33,178 bases of DNA from Chloroflexota bacterium (GTDB lineage: Bacteria; Chloroflexota; Limnocylindria; Limnocylindrales; CSP1-4). Both the position numbers and the translations under genes were made by a program. Below are positions 23,015 to 30,556 of the stretch, one piece after another. Numbering within the stretch: position 1 is the first letter of the stretch; each line of letters opens with the position of its first letter. The stretch covers positions 1 to 33,178 of the forward strand of contig PMIP01000098.1 in assembly GCA_003158295.1 (NCBI GenBank), read 5' to 3'. The notes beneath the pieces are model-generated. The model was given only the letters and a program-made list of their open reading frames with translations. It had not been told where the DNA came from and made no database searches.

Positions 23015-24370
23015 ATGGACGCCATCGCCTCTCACCACCGAGCATGGGCGGGACGGCTCAGAGGCCCGATAGCCGTACTCGCGGTCGGATGTCTGGTAGC
23101 CGGGTGCACCGCGGCTGCGGCCTCGCCTTCGCCAACCACCACACCTGAGTTCTCTCCTGCAGCGAGCGCATCGGCCCAGCTCACAATCGGCCCGACTTCG
23201 AATCCAACCCCGACGACGCTCCCGAGCGTTGGCACGGCTCCGGCGGGCAGATGGACCGGTATCCGATGGATCGCCGCCGGCCCGGTCTTCCCGCAAACCC
23301 CGGTCCCGGACGCCGGCGAAGGATCATCCGTCCAGATCAGTGTGTTCGGCTGGAGCCGAGGTTATGTAGGTTTCCGGACCGCGGTTTCCACGATCTCCTC
23401 AATGACGGAACCGCTCGCCGAGAAATGGGCCATGGTCTCAACCGCGTCGGCAGATGGACTTCGCTGGACGCCGGGCAAGGCCCTAGACGCCGGGGACGTG
23501 ATGAACTCCTGGGTCTACATGAGCGAGGTCGCGGAGGGTCCGGCCGGGCTGCTGGCCGTGGGCCGAAATCCGGCGGCAATGTGCGGCGGGCCTCCCACGG
23601 TGAAGGCCCTGTGGACCTCACCCGACGGGCAGACCTGGACTCGCGTCCAGCTACCGGCCGACTTCGCTTCGGCTCGCGTCTACACGGTGGACGCCGGCTC
23701 CGCCGGCTACATCGCCACGGGGACCCTCAAGGACGAGGTGACGCCCGCGGTGTGGGTCTCGGCAGACGGCAGGTCGTGGCACCGGGCCGCTCTCCCCAAG
23801 CCATCTACCGGCGTGATCGTGGATGGAGCCACCGCCTTTGCCGGCGGGTACGTGATCTCGGGCGCTCATCCTTTCGAGGCCGGCTGCGGTGAGTCCGAGT
23901 ACGTTCCCTCGCTGTGGTGGTCCGCCGACGGCAACAGCTGGACGCAGACCAAGCCGCCCGGAGCCATGCCTGCGGACTCCGTCTCCGTGACCGTCAACCG
24001 GATCAGCGACCGCGCCCTGGTAGCCATCGCGCAGCAGTGGAACGCGACCAGCCTGGTCACTTCGCAGCAAGTCTGGGTCAGCGGCGACGGTCGCACCTGG
24101 AACTCGATCAAGTCGCCCTCGAGCCTGCTCAGCGACCGCATCCTCACTAACGGGCAGCGTGGCGTCGTGGTCGTCCAGGCTGCCGGCGGCGGTCCCCCGA
24201 CCATCGCGACCGTCGATGACGACCTTACGGTGACGACGCTCGGCCAGTCAGGTCAGGGCCCGGTCGACTCGGACACGTCCACTGAATGGACGTCCGCGCT
24301 CGGGCCTACCGGAGTCTTGGTCGTGAGCGTCGACGGCCTCAACCTGTGGCTGGGCGTGCCGACGGGCTAG
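23015..24370 (+). CDS. Asp-box/BNR-like lipoprotein
   Basis: This 451-residue exported protein has a lipoprotein signal ending in LVAGC (Cys31) and a Ser/Thr/Pro-rich linker to about residue 75. A beta-propeller-like body follows with at least five Asp-box variants: SADGLRW, SPDGQTW, SADGRSW, SADGNSW and SGDGRTW. They miss the second Gly of the standard motif, so they are diverged from those in the protein at 5175. Such propellers bind ligands or act as glycosidases; no catalytic residues can be recognised. Anchored outside the membrane, it is likely a binding or sensing protein. It is convergent with the 24367 gene; both stop codons share the tetranucleotide CTAG. Confidence 0.82.
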   Translation: MDAIASHHRAWAGRLRGPIAVLAVGCLVAGCTAAAASPSPTTTPEFSPAASASAQLTIGPTSNPTPTTLPSVGTAPAGRWTGIRWIAAGPVFPQTPVPDAGEGSSVQISVFGWSRGYVGFRTAVSTISSMTEPLAEKWAMVSTASADGLRWTPGKALDAGDVMNSWVYMSEVAEGPAGLLAVGRNPAAMCGGPPTVKALWTSPDGQTWTRVQLPADFASARVYTVDAGSAGYIATGTLKDEVTPAVWVSADGRSWHRAALPKPSTGVIVDGATAFAGGYVISGAHPFEAGCGESEYVPSLWWSADGNSWTQTKPPGAMPADSVSVTVNRISDRALVAIAQQWNATSLVTSQQVWVSGDGRTWNSIKSPSSLLSDRILTNGQRGVVVVQAAGGGPPTIATVDDDLTVTTLGQSGQGPVDSDTSTEWTSALGPTGVLVVSVDGLNLWLGVPTG

Positions 24371-24879
24371 CTCGCGCTGGGAGACGCGACCGGAGACGGA
24401 GTCGGGGCGGGTGTCGGCGTTGCCACAGGCGACGCGGACGGCGCGACCGAGACGGACGGTCCCGCACTCGGCGGAAGAGTACCGTTGAAGGTCGGCACGA
24501 CGAGCGGCGGAGCCGTGGGGACGGCCGGCTGCGGAACGTAGTTCCCGGCCAGGGCAATGGCCAGGACGCCGATCAGGACGACGGCGGCGAGCAGGGCGTA
24601 GATGGCCGAGGCTCGATCGTCGATGTGGACTCGCTCATGAGATTCGCGGACCGATCCCGTCACCCGATGGCCGGTATCCTCGGTCTGCCCGCCGCGGCCA
24701 AGGCCGAACCGGCGACCCGATGGCGCGCCGACCGGGGGGCGACCCTCGTCCTCGTCCGACTCTTCTGGCTCGCCTTCGCCCTCGAAACCCTCTTCGGGGC
24801 TCTCTTCGAACTCGTCTTCGCCCGGCACCAGCCCGTTGGGCGAAAGCTCCTCTTCTGTGTCCTTATCGCGGTCCGACAT
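24367..24879 (-). CDS. Acidic single-pass membrane protein with Pro/Ser/Thr-rich tail
   Basis: This protein has 170 residues. The first ~90 are very acidic (Glu/Asp-rich, EFEESPEEGFEGEGEPEESDEDEG) and probably cytoplasmic and unstructured, then comes a Gly/Arg patch. One membrane helix lies at about 92-112 (AIYALLAAVVLIGVLAIALAG). The last ~55 residues are Pro/Ser/Ala/Thr-rich (SPVATPTPAPTPSP), typical of a cell-surface spacer that may be glycosylated. No family is recognised. The composition is biased, but ATG 24879 with GAGGG nearby and the clear membrane topology support a real gene. It follows the MFS gene on the same strand after about 200 bases. Confidence 0.65.
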   Translation of the reverse strand: MSDRDKDTEEELSPNGLVPGEDEFEESPEEGFEGEGEPEESDEDEGRPPVGAPSGRRFGLGRGGQTEDTGHRVTGSVRESHERVHIDDRASAIYALLAAVVLIGVLAIALAGNYVPQPAVPTAPPLVVPTFNGTLPPSAGPSVSVAPSASPVATPTPAPTPSPVASPSAS

Positions 24880-25066
24880 GCCCTCGCGTCACTCCTGTGC
24901 TGGCGGCCGCCGAGTCCGGCCCACCCGGGATGGGCACCGCTGGTGCCTTGAATGCGTCGTTGGCCGGTGCGAGTTGCCCGCCGGTGTTGGCGGACTTGGA
25001 CGCACCGCTGTTCGGCAGTTTAGCCGACGTGTTCCGTTGCCGCGCGCCGCAGGCACCGGACCCCAT

Positions 25067-25079
25067 CCCCTTCGAGGGG
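25067..25079 (-). terminator. Short hairpin right after the MFS stop
   Basis: On the minus strand CCCCT-CGA-AGGGG begins directly after the TAA stop. The stem is only five base pairs and no T-run follows, so this is a weak candidate for the end of the HD-GYP/MFS transcript. Confidence 0.25.
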
Positions 25080-27089
25080 TTACGCGCGGCGGATCGGGCG
25101 GACCAACAGCCCGGCGAGACCGGCGGCAGCCGTCAGGATCCCGCAAATGGCGATGACGGGACGGAAGCCAACGAGCTGGGCGAGCGCTCCGCTGCTGACC
25201 ATGGCCACGGCCAGGACTCCGTTGACGACGGCCAGGCGGATCGCGACAACGCGCCCGAGCATCTCGTCCGGGGTGCGCTGCTGGAAGAGGGTCTGGCTCG
25301 GGATCACGAACGTGACGTTCGCCAGGCCGATCGCCAGCGCCAGGATCAGGGCGAGTGGCAGGTTCTGGGTCGCGGCCAGGGCCGTCATCGCCACGCCCAG
25401 CGCCGTGAACGCGGCGATGATGCTCGGCCCCTTGGGGATGCGCGTGGCCAGGCCGCCCAGGACGATGCCGCCGCCGAGCAGGCCCACGCCCATCGACATC
25501 TCGAAGAGGCCGTATGCGGTGGGCGCATCCGTACCGGCGAGCGCCAGAGAGGCGATGAGGAGCGGCGCGAGCGCGTCCAGGGCGCCTGTCCCTAACTCGG
25601 CCACGGCGGCCTGGACGGTGGTGGCGAAGAGCACGGTCTCGGAGCGAAGGAAGCGCCAGCCGGCCAGGAGGTCCGCGAGGATGGAGGCCGGCACGGACGT
25701 GGCCTCGCGGGCCAAGGCGGCGCCCGCCCCCGCGGCGGCCGACTCCCCCGCTCCCGCCGCGGCCGACTCCCTCGCGGCACCTTCCCGCCCGGCCCCTTCC
25801 CGCGCCCCCACGCCGCTCCGAACGAATGGCGGTATCGCAATGGCCGCGACCAGCGCCGCCGACGCCAGGTAGCTCGCCCCGTCCAGCCAGAACGCCAGCG
25901 CCAGCGAGGAGCCCAGGAACGCCACGAAGAGCCCGCCCAGGCCGTAGCCCACCAGGTCCGTGGCCGTATCCGCGACCCACATGGCCGAGTTGGCGGTCAG
26001 CAGATCCTCAGCCGGAACCACCCGCGGCAGCGCCGCCGCCCGGGCCGGCCGGAAGAACGACGAGACGGCCGCGAGCAGGAAGACCAGCGCCACCACCAGG
26101 CCCACGTGCACGCCGGACGCCACGGGGATGATCCCCACGATCGCCGCCCGCAGCAGGTCAGAACCCACCATCACGTGCTTGCGGTCCCAGCGATCCACCA
26201 GGGCCCCGGCCACCGGACCAACCAGGAAGCTCGGGACCGTCATCGCGGCGAAGACCAGGCCCAGCGCCAGCGGTGACGAGTCCGTGGCCCGTGCCACCAG
26301 GAAGACCAGCGCGACCTGGTGGATCCGATCCCCCAGCGAGCTGACCACCTGGCTCAGCCACATGGCGGAGAAGGCGCCGTTGCCGGCAAGCCGCACGTAC
26401 GGATGGCCGAGCGGCCCACGCACCGCCGCCTTCGCGGCCACTTCCGCCTCCGCGACCACTCCCGCGGACGGATACGTGGGCGCGTACGAAAGCGCGCTCG
26501 CCGGCGAGATGCGCTCCACGAGCTGCGCCGGGTAGAGGGCCGGGGATCGAACCGCGGCGGCGAAGACGAAGAAGGCCAGGCCGGCCCCCAGGAGCAGGTC
26601 ACCGAAGGAGGCGACCGACTGGATCATCGGGATCGGGATCGGAATCGGGATGATGTCGACGAGCGGTCCGCCGTGGGCGAAGAAGGCGGTGTCCACCGGT
26701 CCGGTCAGCAGCGTGTGGAAGCTCGAATGCACCGCGGTCGAGTCCAGTCCGGCGGCCCGCAGGCTGGGCTGCCAGACCGGCATCCAGCCTCCGTTGGCCA
26801 CGATGGCGATGCCGTTTGCCGCGGTCCCCAACGCGGCCGCGGCCATGCCGGGCAGGCTCCGGTTCGTCAGGAACATCGCGGTGAGCAGCACGTAGATAAC
26901 CAGGACGAACCACATCCGCAGGACATCCGGGATGTCGCCGGCGGCGAGCAAGCCGTCCAGCGCAAAGCGCGCAACCACGGCCGTAACCAGGGCGGGCAGG
27001 TAGCGGAGTCGAACGTCCGCGAAGTTGTCTATGCGCCCGCCGGCGAGCAAGCCCAGCCCAAGCCCCAGGAAGATGCCGAGGGTGGGCAC
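25080..27089 (-). CDS. DUF5317-MFS transporter fusion
   Basis: This protein has 669 residues. The first ~190 resemble a complete DUF5317 membrane domain: GLLAGGRIDNFADVRLRYLPALVTAVVARF, then NGGWMPVW, then the Ile/Pro run PIPIPIPM and IQSVASFGDLLLGAGLAFFVF. After a linker, residues ~230-669 are an MFS_3-type exporter (EntS-like), with SLGDRIHQVALVFLVARATDSSPLALGLVF, the inter-helix motif GALVDRWDRKHVM, and FQQRTPDEMLGRVVAIR. A Gly/Ala/Glu-rich loop lies between the two transporter halves. DUF5317 proteins normally occur alone, so the fusion is notable. It starts three bases after the HD-GYP gene ends, so both share a transcript. Substrate unknown. Confidence 0.88.
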   Translation of the reverse strand: MPTLGIFLGLGLGLLAGGRIDNFADVRLRYLPALVTAVVARFALDGLLAAGDIPDVLRMWFVLVIYVLLTAMFLTNRSLPGMAAAALGTAANGIAIVANGGWMPVWQPSLRAAGLDSTAVHSSFHTLLTGPVDTAFFAHGGPLVDIIPIPIPIPMIQSVASFGDLLLGAGLAFFVFAAAVRSPALYPAQLVERISPASALSYAPTYPSAGVVAEAEVAAKAAVRGPLGHPYVRLAGNGAFSAMWLSQVVSSLGDRIHQVALVFLVARATDSSPLALGLVFAAMTVPSFLVGPVAGALVDRWDRKHVMVGSDLLRAAIVGIIPVASGVHVGLVVALVFLLAAVSSFFRPARAAALPRVVPAEDLLTANSAMWVADTATDLVGYGLGGLFVAFLGSSLALAFWLDGASYLASAALVAAIAIPPFVRSGVGAREGAGREGAARESAAAGAGESAAAGAGAALAREATSVPASILADLLAGWRFLRSETVLFATTVQAAVAELGTGALDALAPLLIASLALAGTDAPTAYGLFEMSMGVGLLGGGIVLGGLATRIPKGPSIIAAFTALGVAMTALAATQNLPLALILALAIGLANVTFVIPSQTLFQQRTPDEMLGRVVAIRLAVVNGVLAVAMVSSGALAQLVGFRPVIAICGILTAAAGLAGLLVRPIRRA
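25724..25771 (-). repeat. Two-copy 24-bp in-frame repeat in the MFS central loop
   Basis: GCGGCCGACTCCC recurs with a 24-base period at 25735-25747 and 25759-25771. It encodes the octapeptide ESAAAGAG twice in the cytoplasmic loop of the transporter. Neighbouring codons are also Gly/Ala/Glu/Arg-rich. The boundaries are approximate. Confidence 0.65.
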
Positions 27090-27092
27090 GGT

Positions 27093-28442
27093 TTAGGCGG
27101 CGCCCGGATTCCGGCCAGGCCCGGTCAGCGACCCCGCCTTCTGGCCTATCAGCGGCACGTCACGAACCTCATCGCCCCCCGAATCGGAGAGAGGTTGCGC
27201 CCATTTGGTCTTGAAGAAGGCGTCCACCACGTCCGGATCGAACTGGACCCCGCCGAACTTGCGCAGCTCAGCCAGGGCCTGTTCGGTCGTGAGGGGAATC
27301 ATGCGGTACGGGCGTGCCGCCGTCATCGCTTCAAAGGCGTCGGCCACGTGGAGGATGCGGGCCAGCAACGGGATCTCGTCCCCCACCATGCGGTCCGGAT
27401 AGCCCGATCCGTTGAACCACTCGTGGTGGTGGCGGATGATCGGCAGCTCCGCGGCCAGGTGCAGGACCGGAGCGACGATCTCCGCGCCCAGGGCCGGGTG
27501 CGAGTTCATGATCGCCCGCTCCTCGCGCGTGAGCCGCTCCTGCTTGAGCAGGACCGAGTCCGGCACGCCGATCTTGCCGATGTCATGGAGGAGGCCGCCC
27601 CACTCCAGGGCCTCCAGGTCGCTGTCGCTGACCTTCATGACCCGCCCGATGTCCATGGCGATGGACTGGACCCGGTGACTGTGGCCGCTGGTGAACGTGT
27701 CGCGCTTGTCAACCGCCTCCGCCAGGCTGCGCACGGTTTCGGTGAACATCTCTCGGACTTCCACGAACCGGCTGTACGCCAGGCGCGTCGTGTACAGCGG
27801 CACGGCGAAGAGCAGTACAGCCCACCAGCCGGCGACGATGTAGATCTGCGCCATCAGCCACGCCACGGGCGCCAGGGCGATGAGGCTGACATAGGCACCC
27901 GCGTCGGCTCGCAGGGGTGTCCAGAGGCGCTCTCCGGTTCGCAGCGACGTGAACACTGCGGACACCAGCGTGTTGAGAGAGAAGCAGACGACGGCGGCAA
28001 GGACTGTCGCGGCGAAGTCTACGGCCGCGTGAGACCGGAAGGGGATGCTCTGCAGGATAACGGCAGCCAGGATGGCCGGGCCGGCGATCACACAGTGGTT
28101 GGCGATCACTCCGTACCAGGGAACCTGCCCTTTTATCTCCCTCGCTTGGGTACTGCCGATGATGCCTACCCATGCAGCTGCCGCCGGGCCTCCCAGGCTC
28201 AGGGCCGCGACCAGCGGGGCGAACCCAACGTCGACCACGCCGCCGTCGAACATGCGAACGGCCAGAGAAGAGCCTACGAGCGAGATCCCGATCCAGAACA
28301 GCACACCCGCCGGGATTCCGGCGGGTGCGAGCCTGTCTACCGAGATCGGGGTCTGCAGAGGGCACAGCAAGACAGCGCCGACGAACAGTACCGCAGTCGC
28401 CAGCGCGACGAACGCGACCACTAGCCCCAACCGGCGGTTCAT
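27093..28442 (-). CDS. Membrane-bound HD-GYP domain phosphodiesterase
   Basis: HD-GYP proteins hydrolyse cyclic di-GMP, or act on related nucleotides. This 449-residue protein has seven or eight membrane helices (about 5-225) that form a sensor-like domain. A short coiled linker (SRFVEVREMFTETVRSLAEAVDKRD) follows, then the HD-GYP domain. Catalytic landmarks are SGHSHRV, LLHDIGKIGVPD (HD about 286), the HHHEWFNGSGYPD signature with Gly-Tyr-Pro, and LARILHVADAFEAMTAARPYR. All metal ligands appear intact, so it is predicted to be active. ATG 28442 follows GAGGAGT; the track adds a GTG two codons earlier. It precedes the DUF5317-MFS gene by three bases. Confidence 0.94.
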   Translation of the reverse strand: MNRRLGLVVAFVALATAVLFVGAVLLCPLQTPISVDRLAPAGIPAGVLFWIGISLVGSSLAVRMFDGGVVDVGFAPLVAALSLGGPAAAAWVGIIGSTQAREIKGQVPWYGVIANHCVIAGPAILAAVILQSIPFRSHAAVDFAATVLAAVVCFSLNTLVSAVFTSLRTGERLWTPLRADAGAYVSLIALAPVAWLMAQIYIVAGWWAVLLFAVPLYTTRLAYSRFVEVREMFTETVRSLAEAVDKRDTFTSGHSHRVQSIAMDIGRVMKVSDSDLEALEWGGLLHDIGKIGVPDSVLLKQERLTREERAIMNSHPALGAEIVAPVLHLAAELPIIRHHHEWFNGSGYPDRMVGDEIPLLARILHVADAFEAMTAARPYRMIPLTTEQALAELRKFGGVQFDPDVVDAFFKTKWAQPLSDSGGDEVRDVPLIGQKAGSLTGPGRNPGAA

Positions 28443-28510
28443 CGCCACTCCTCGCTCAGGCGCGGGAATCTAGCCGGAGAGAGAACCGCCCGGCTATGGG
28501 GCAGAGGTAC

Positions 28511-28609
28511 CTAGAACGCCCTGTAGCTCGCACCGCCGCCGATGGCGGCCAGGAGTGCGGCGCTCAGGACAATCATCATTGAGCGGACTCGATGGGCCAC
28601 GGTGATCAC
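28511..28609 (-). CDS. Possible 32-aa membrane peptide upstream of the HD-GYP gene
   Basis: A short frame starting GTG 28609 reads through a basic start (AHRVRS), a hydrophobic stretch MMIVLSAALLAAIGGG and a final ASYRAF. This is a plausible tiny membrane peptide about 70 bases before the HD-GYP start. No ribosome site is evident, so it may be chance. Confidence 0.22.
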   Translation of the reverse strand: MITVAHRVRSMMIVLSAALLAAIGGGASYRAF

Positions 28610-28782
28610 CAGGGTCGGACGTTGGATTCGGGGGACACGGGAGCCCTCCTCAAGAAACGACAGGCAACGCACGGCGGGTTGCACCGGTGGCTTGGTACCA
28701 GCTCAAGTGCCCGAATTCGGCTGGGCCCGCAAAGCATCCGAGCGTTCTCGTCCGGAGGTGTGACGTGTAGTAGGCTCCGAAC

Positions 28783-28840
28783 ATAGGGACCCTATTGGCC
28801 CGAAAGTACCGCGGTCAATACGGTACCTGGCCTACCGCGG
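28783..28840. promoter_or_regulatory. Cluster of palindromes in the long gap
   Basis: ATAGGG-a-CCCTAT (28783-28795) is a perfect inverted repeat with one central base. GTACCG and CGGTAC (28806-28811, 28821-28826) form a second one. TACCGCGG occurs twice (28807-28814, 28833-28840). They could be repressor sites or an integration site; no protein partner can be assigned. Confidence 0.35.
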
Positions 28841-28960
28841 ACTTTGGAACTCGGCGGGTCACCCTCGATCGCTGACCGGCAGTGCTTCCGGAAGTCGAAC
28901 ACTATCGCTGGATCGCGACAGCCAATTCAGCGAAGCCATGAGCGACGCACTGCCGAGCGG

Positions 28961-29716
28961 TTACCCTCCCACCCACTCGTCACCGTCGAAGCGAGGATCC
29001 GACGGTGTCCTGCCCTTCAGGCAATCCCCAAGTTGTCGACGGACGTAGGCCATGCCAGAGACTTCGACCATCACTCTCGTGAGGTAGGCGTACCGGGCCG
29101 TCTCCGTCAGGACTTCCCTATGCGCGCGCCTTCGGTGCCCTCGGTCCCTCCGACGCAGCTCGCCTTTCGCCAACGCCTCGACGTACTCGTGTTGCTCTTC
29201 CTTCTCATCATAGGGCTCAGACCTCCCCTCAACTGCCGCGTGCGTAGCGGCAACCAAGTCCGCCAGAGTCTTGTATCTACAGCGAACAGCAGGTAAGAGG
29301 TCGTCGTAGATCGCGTTGATGGCCGCATCCATCTCGCGCCTGAACAGCTTCGCATACACCTCATGGAGGAAGGTGAGTTCAAAGGAGAGGCTACCCAGGT
29401 CGGGTGTATCCCATTGCCCATCGTTCATAGCCCGCCCAAGACTGAATCGGCTCTGGGTCAGCGCTGGCAGACCGAACGCCCATAAGGGCCCAGCAGACCA
29501 CGAGGGCGCCGGTGACAATCTCCAGTAGGCTGTCAGAGCAACTGCCGCGATCGTCAAGTTGATGACGTAGAGACCGTAGGTCGCGGGGACCTTGTGTATC
29601 TCAACTTCAAGTCCTTGGTACGTCCGAACGACCTGACTCAGGGTCAGGACCACGGTGACCGTGACGAGGAGCGCTAATGCGAGCGAGTACGGGAAGTACT
29701 CCGACAGGTCAGGCAC
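28961..29716 (-). CDS. Hypothetical membrane protein, second gene of the membrane pair
   Basis: This 251-residue protein has three predicted hydrophobic helices in the first ~90 residues (ALALLVTVTVVLTLSQVV, YVINLTIAAVALTAYW, PLWAFGLPAL). A mostly helical, charged cytoplasmic domain follows, including FELTFLHEVYAKLFRREMDAAINAIYDDLLPAV and a very basic run (RRRDRGHRRRAHREVL). No family is recognised. It overlaps the upstream gene by 8 bases, so the two are translated together. No catalytic motif is seen. It may be a membrane effector or structural subunit, but that is inferred only from shape and neighbours. Confidence 0.7.
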   Translation of the reverse strand: MPDLSEYFPYSLALALLVTVTVVLTLSQVVRTYQGLEVEIHKVPATYGLYVINLTIAAVALTAYWRLSPAPSWSAGPLWAFGLPALTQSRFSLGRAMNDGQWDTPDLGSLSFELTFLHEVYAKLFRREMDAAINAIYDDLLPAVRCRYKTLADLVAATHAAVEGRSEPYDEKEEQHEYVEALAKGELRRRDRGHRRRAHREVLTETARYAYLTRVMVEVSGMAYVRRQLGDCLKGRTPSDPRFDGDEWVGG

Positions 29717-30287
29717 CCGTCGGCATTTCCCGATTCGCTCGAGATGCCGTTCTAGACTCAGCAGAGAGCCATTCGCTGGCGGCGCGGACCCCCTCTGCCG
29801 TCGGCGAATAGAAGACTTGGCGACGCTGAGAATAGCGCCTAGCCCGTTTGGTCCTCGACAAGTGCGTCAGAAGAAGCGAGATGGAGAGACCCAACGCTAC
29901 CGCCGCCACGCTGTCCGCAACAACAGTGACAATCAAGACAACGTTGGCGTCCCAGTCGCGGGCCCACCCGTAGAAGAGCAGCCCCAGGAACGCAAGCGCG
30001 AGCATGGAGAACACGCCCGCCAAGGCCATGGCCAGCTCCTTCTGCCTGCGTCGATCGCGAAGCTGCTCGTTGAGTGACTCGAATTGCGGCGTCCCCTTGC
30101 GCACGTAGCCCCGCTCCTGTAGCCGCGCCAGTGCAGATCGTGCGTCTCCAGGAAGGAGCATCGCTTGGACCGAGACGCTCGCGAGGGTTTCCTGCTGCGA
30201 GGTCCACAGCGCCCGCAACACCCTGAGCTCATCGTTGCTAATCGCGGCGGAAGGAGAAGAGCCATCCGCGGGATGTTGCAGGATCAT
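29709..30287 (-). CDS. Winged-helix membrane protein, first gene of the membrane pair
   Basis: This is a 192-residue protein. The N-terminal ~60 residues look like a winged helix (NDELRVLRALWTSQQETLASVSVQAMLLPGDARSALARLQERGYVRKG), similar to PadR/MarR-like DNA-binding folds. Two membrane helices follow (LAMALAGVFSMLALAFLGLLFYGW and NVVLIVTVVADSVAAVALGLSISLLL), then a C-terminal part with RQVFYSPTAEGVRAASEWL that could be a second wing. ATG 30287 follows GGGGGAAA; the track start 30326 is not preferred. It is divergent from the GmrSD-like gene across a 270-base gap and overlaps the next gene by 8 bases. A membrane-tethered regulator or sensor is plausible but unproven. Confidence 0.72.
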   Translation of the reverse strand: MILQHPADGSSPSAAISNDELRVLRALWTSQQETLASVSVQAMLLPGDARSALARLQERGYVRKGTPQFESLNEQLRDRRRQKELAMALAGVFSMLALAFLGLLFYGWARDWDANVVLIVTVVADSVAAVALGLSISLLLTHLSRTKRARRYSQRRQVFYSPTAEGVRAASEWLSAESRTASRANREMPTGA

Positions 30288-30556
30288 CGTTTCCCCCAAC
30301 CGAAGCCAATTGGCCGATCGCGGCAAGATTACCGCTTTTGCGGCCGCGCGCGTGTGGCATCGGAGCCATTCTTCGCTTCCTGATCGACCATGCCGGCTCC
30401 CGATCTGCTCATCGCGTTTGTCCGAGGCCGCGAGCGGCAGTCGCCGATTCCCCGCTTCTTGCGCCTTGGCATGGTCGGTGATTGCACGACCCTTCTAAGC
30501 TTCAGGACAGTGGCGACACGTTTCTTTGAGCGCCGCTTCTAGGGGGAGTCGCTCCA

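Larger units (their letters stand above)
28443..28960. other. Long intergenic region between the HD-GYP gene and the accessory segment
   Basis: Apart from a possible tiny ORF at 28511-28609, about 520 bases carry no supported gene. The right half looks less GC-rich than the flanking core genes by eye. It contains two inverted repeats and a direct repeat, listed separately. It separates two minus-strand units and may hold the promoter of the HD-GYP operon. Confidence 0.5.

Noticed and set aside
22101-23045. 314-aa minus-strand ORF overlapping pcm
   Set aside because: Out-of-frame shadow on the same strand as pcm; pcm's SAM-binding motifs lie in the other frame.
26628-26655. GGGATC-type microrepeat as a possible phase-variable tract
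   Set aside because: It simply encodes the Ile-Pro run PIPIPIP of the DUF5317 domain. The units are six bases, so a change in copy number would not shift the frame.
26319-28424. 701-aa plus-strand ORF
   Set aside because: Antisense of the HD-GYP and MFS genes. It is rich in Arg, Gly, Asp and His with no domain.
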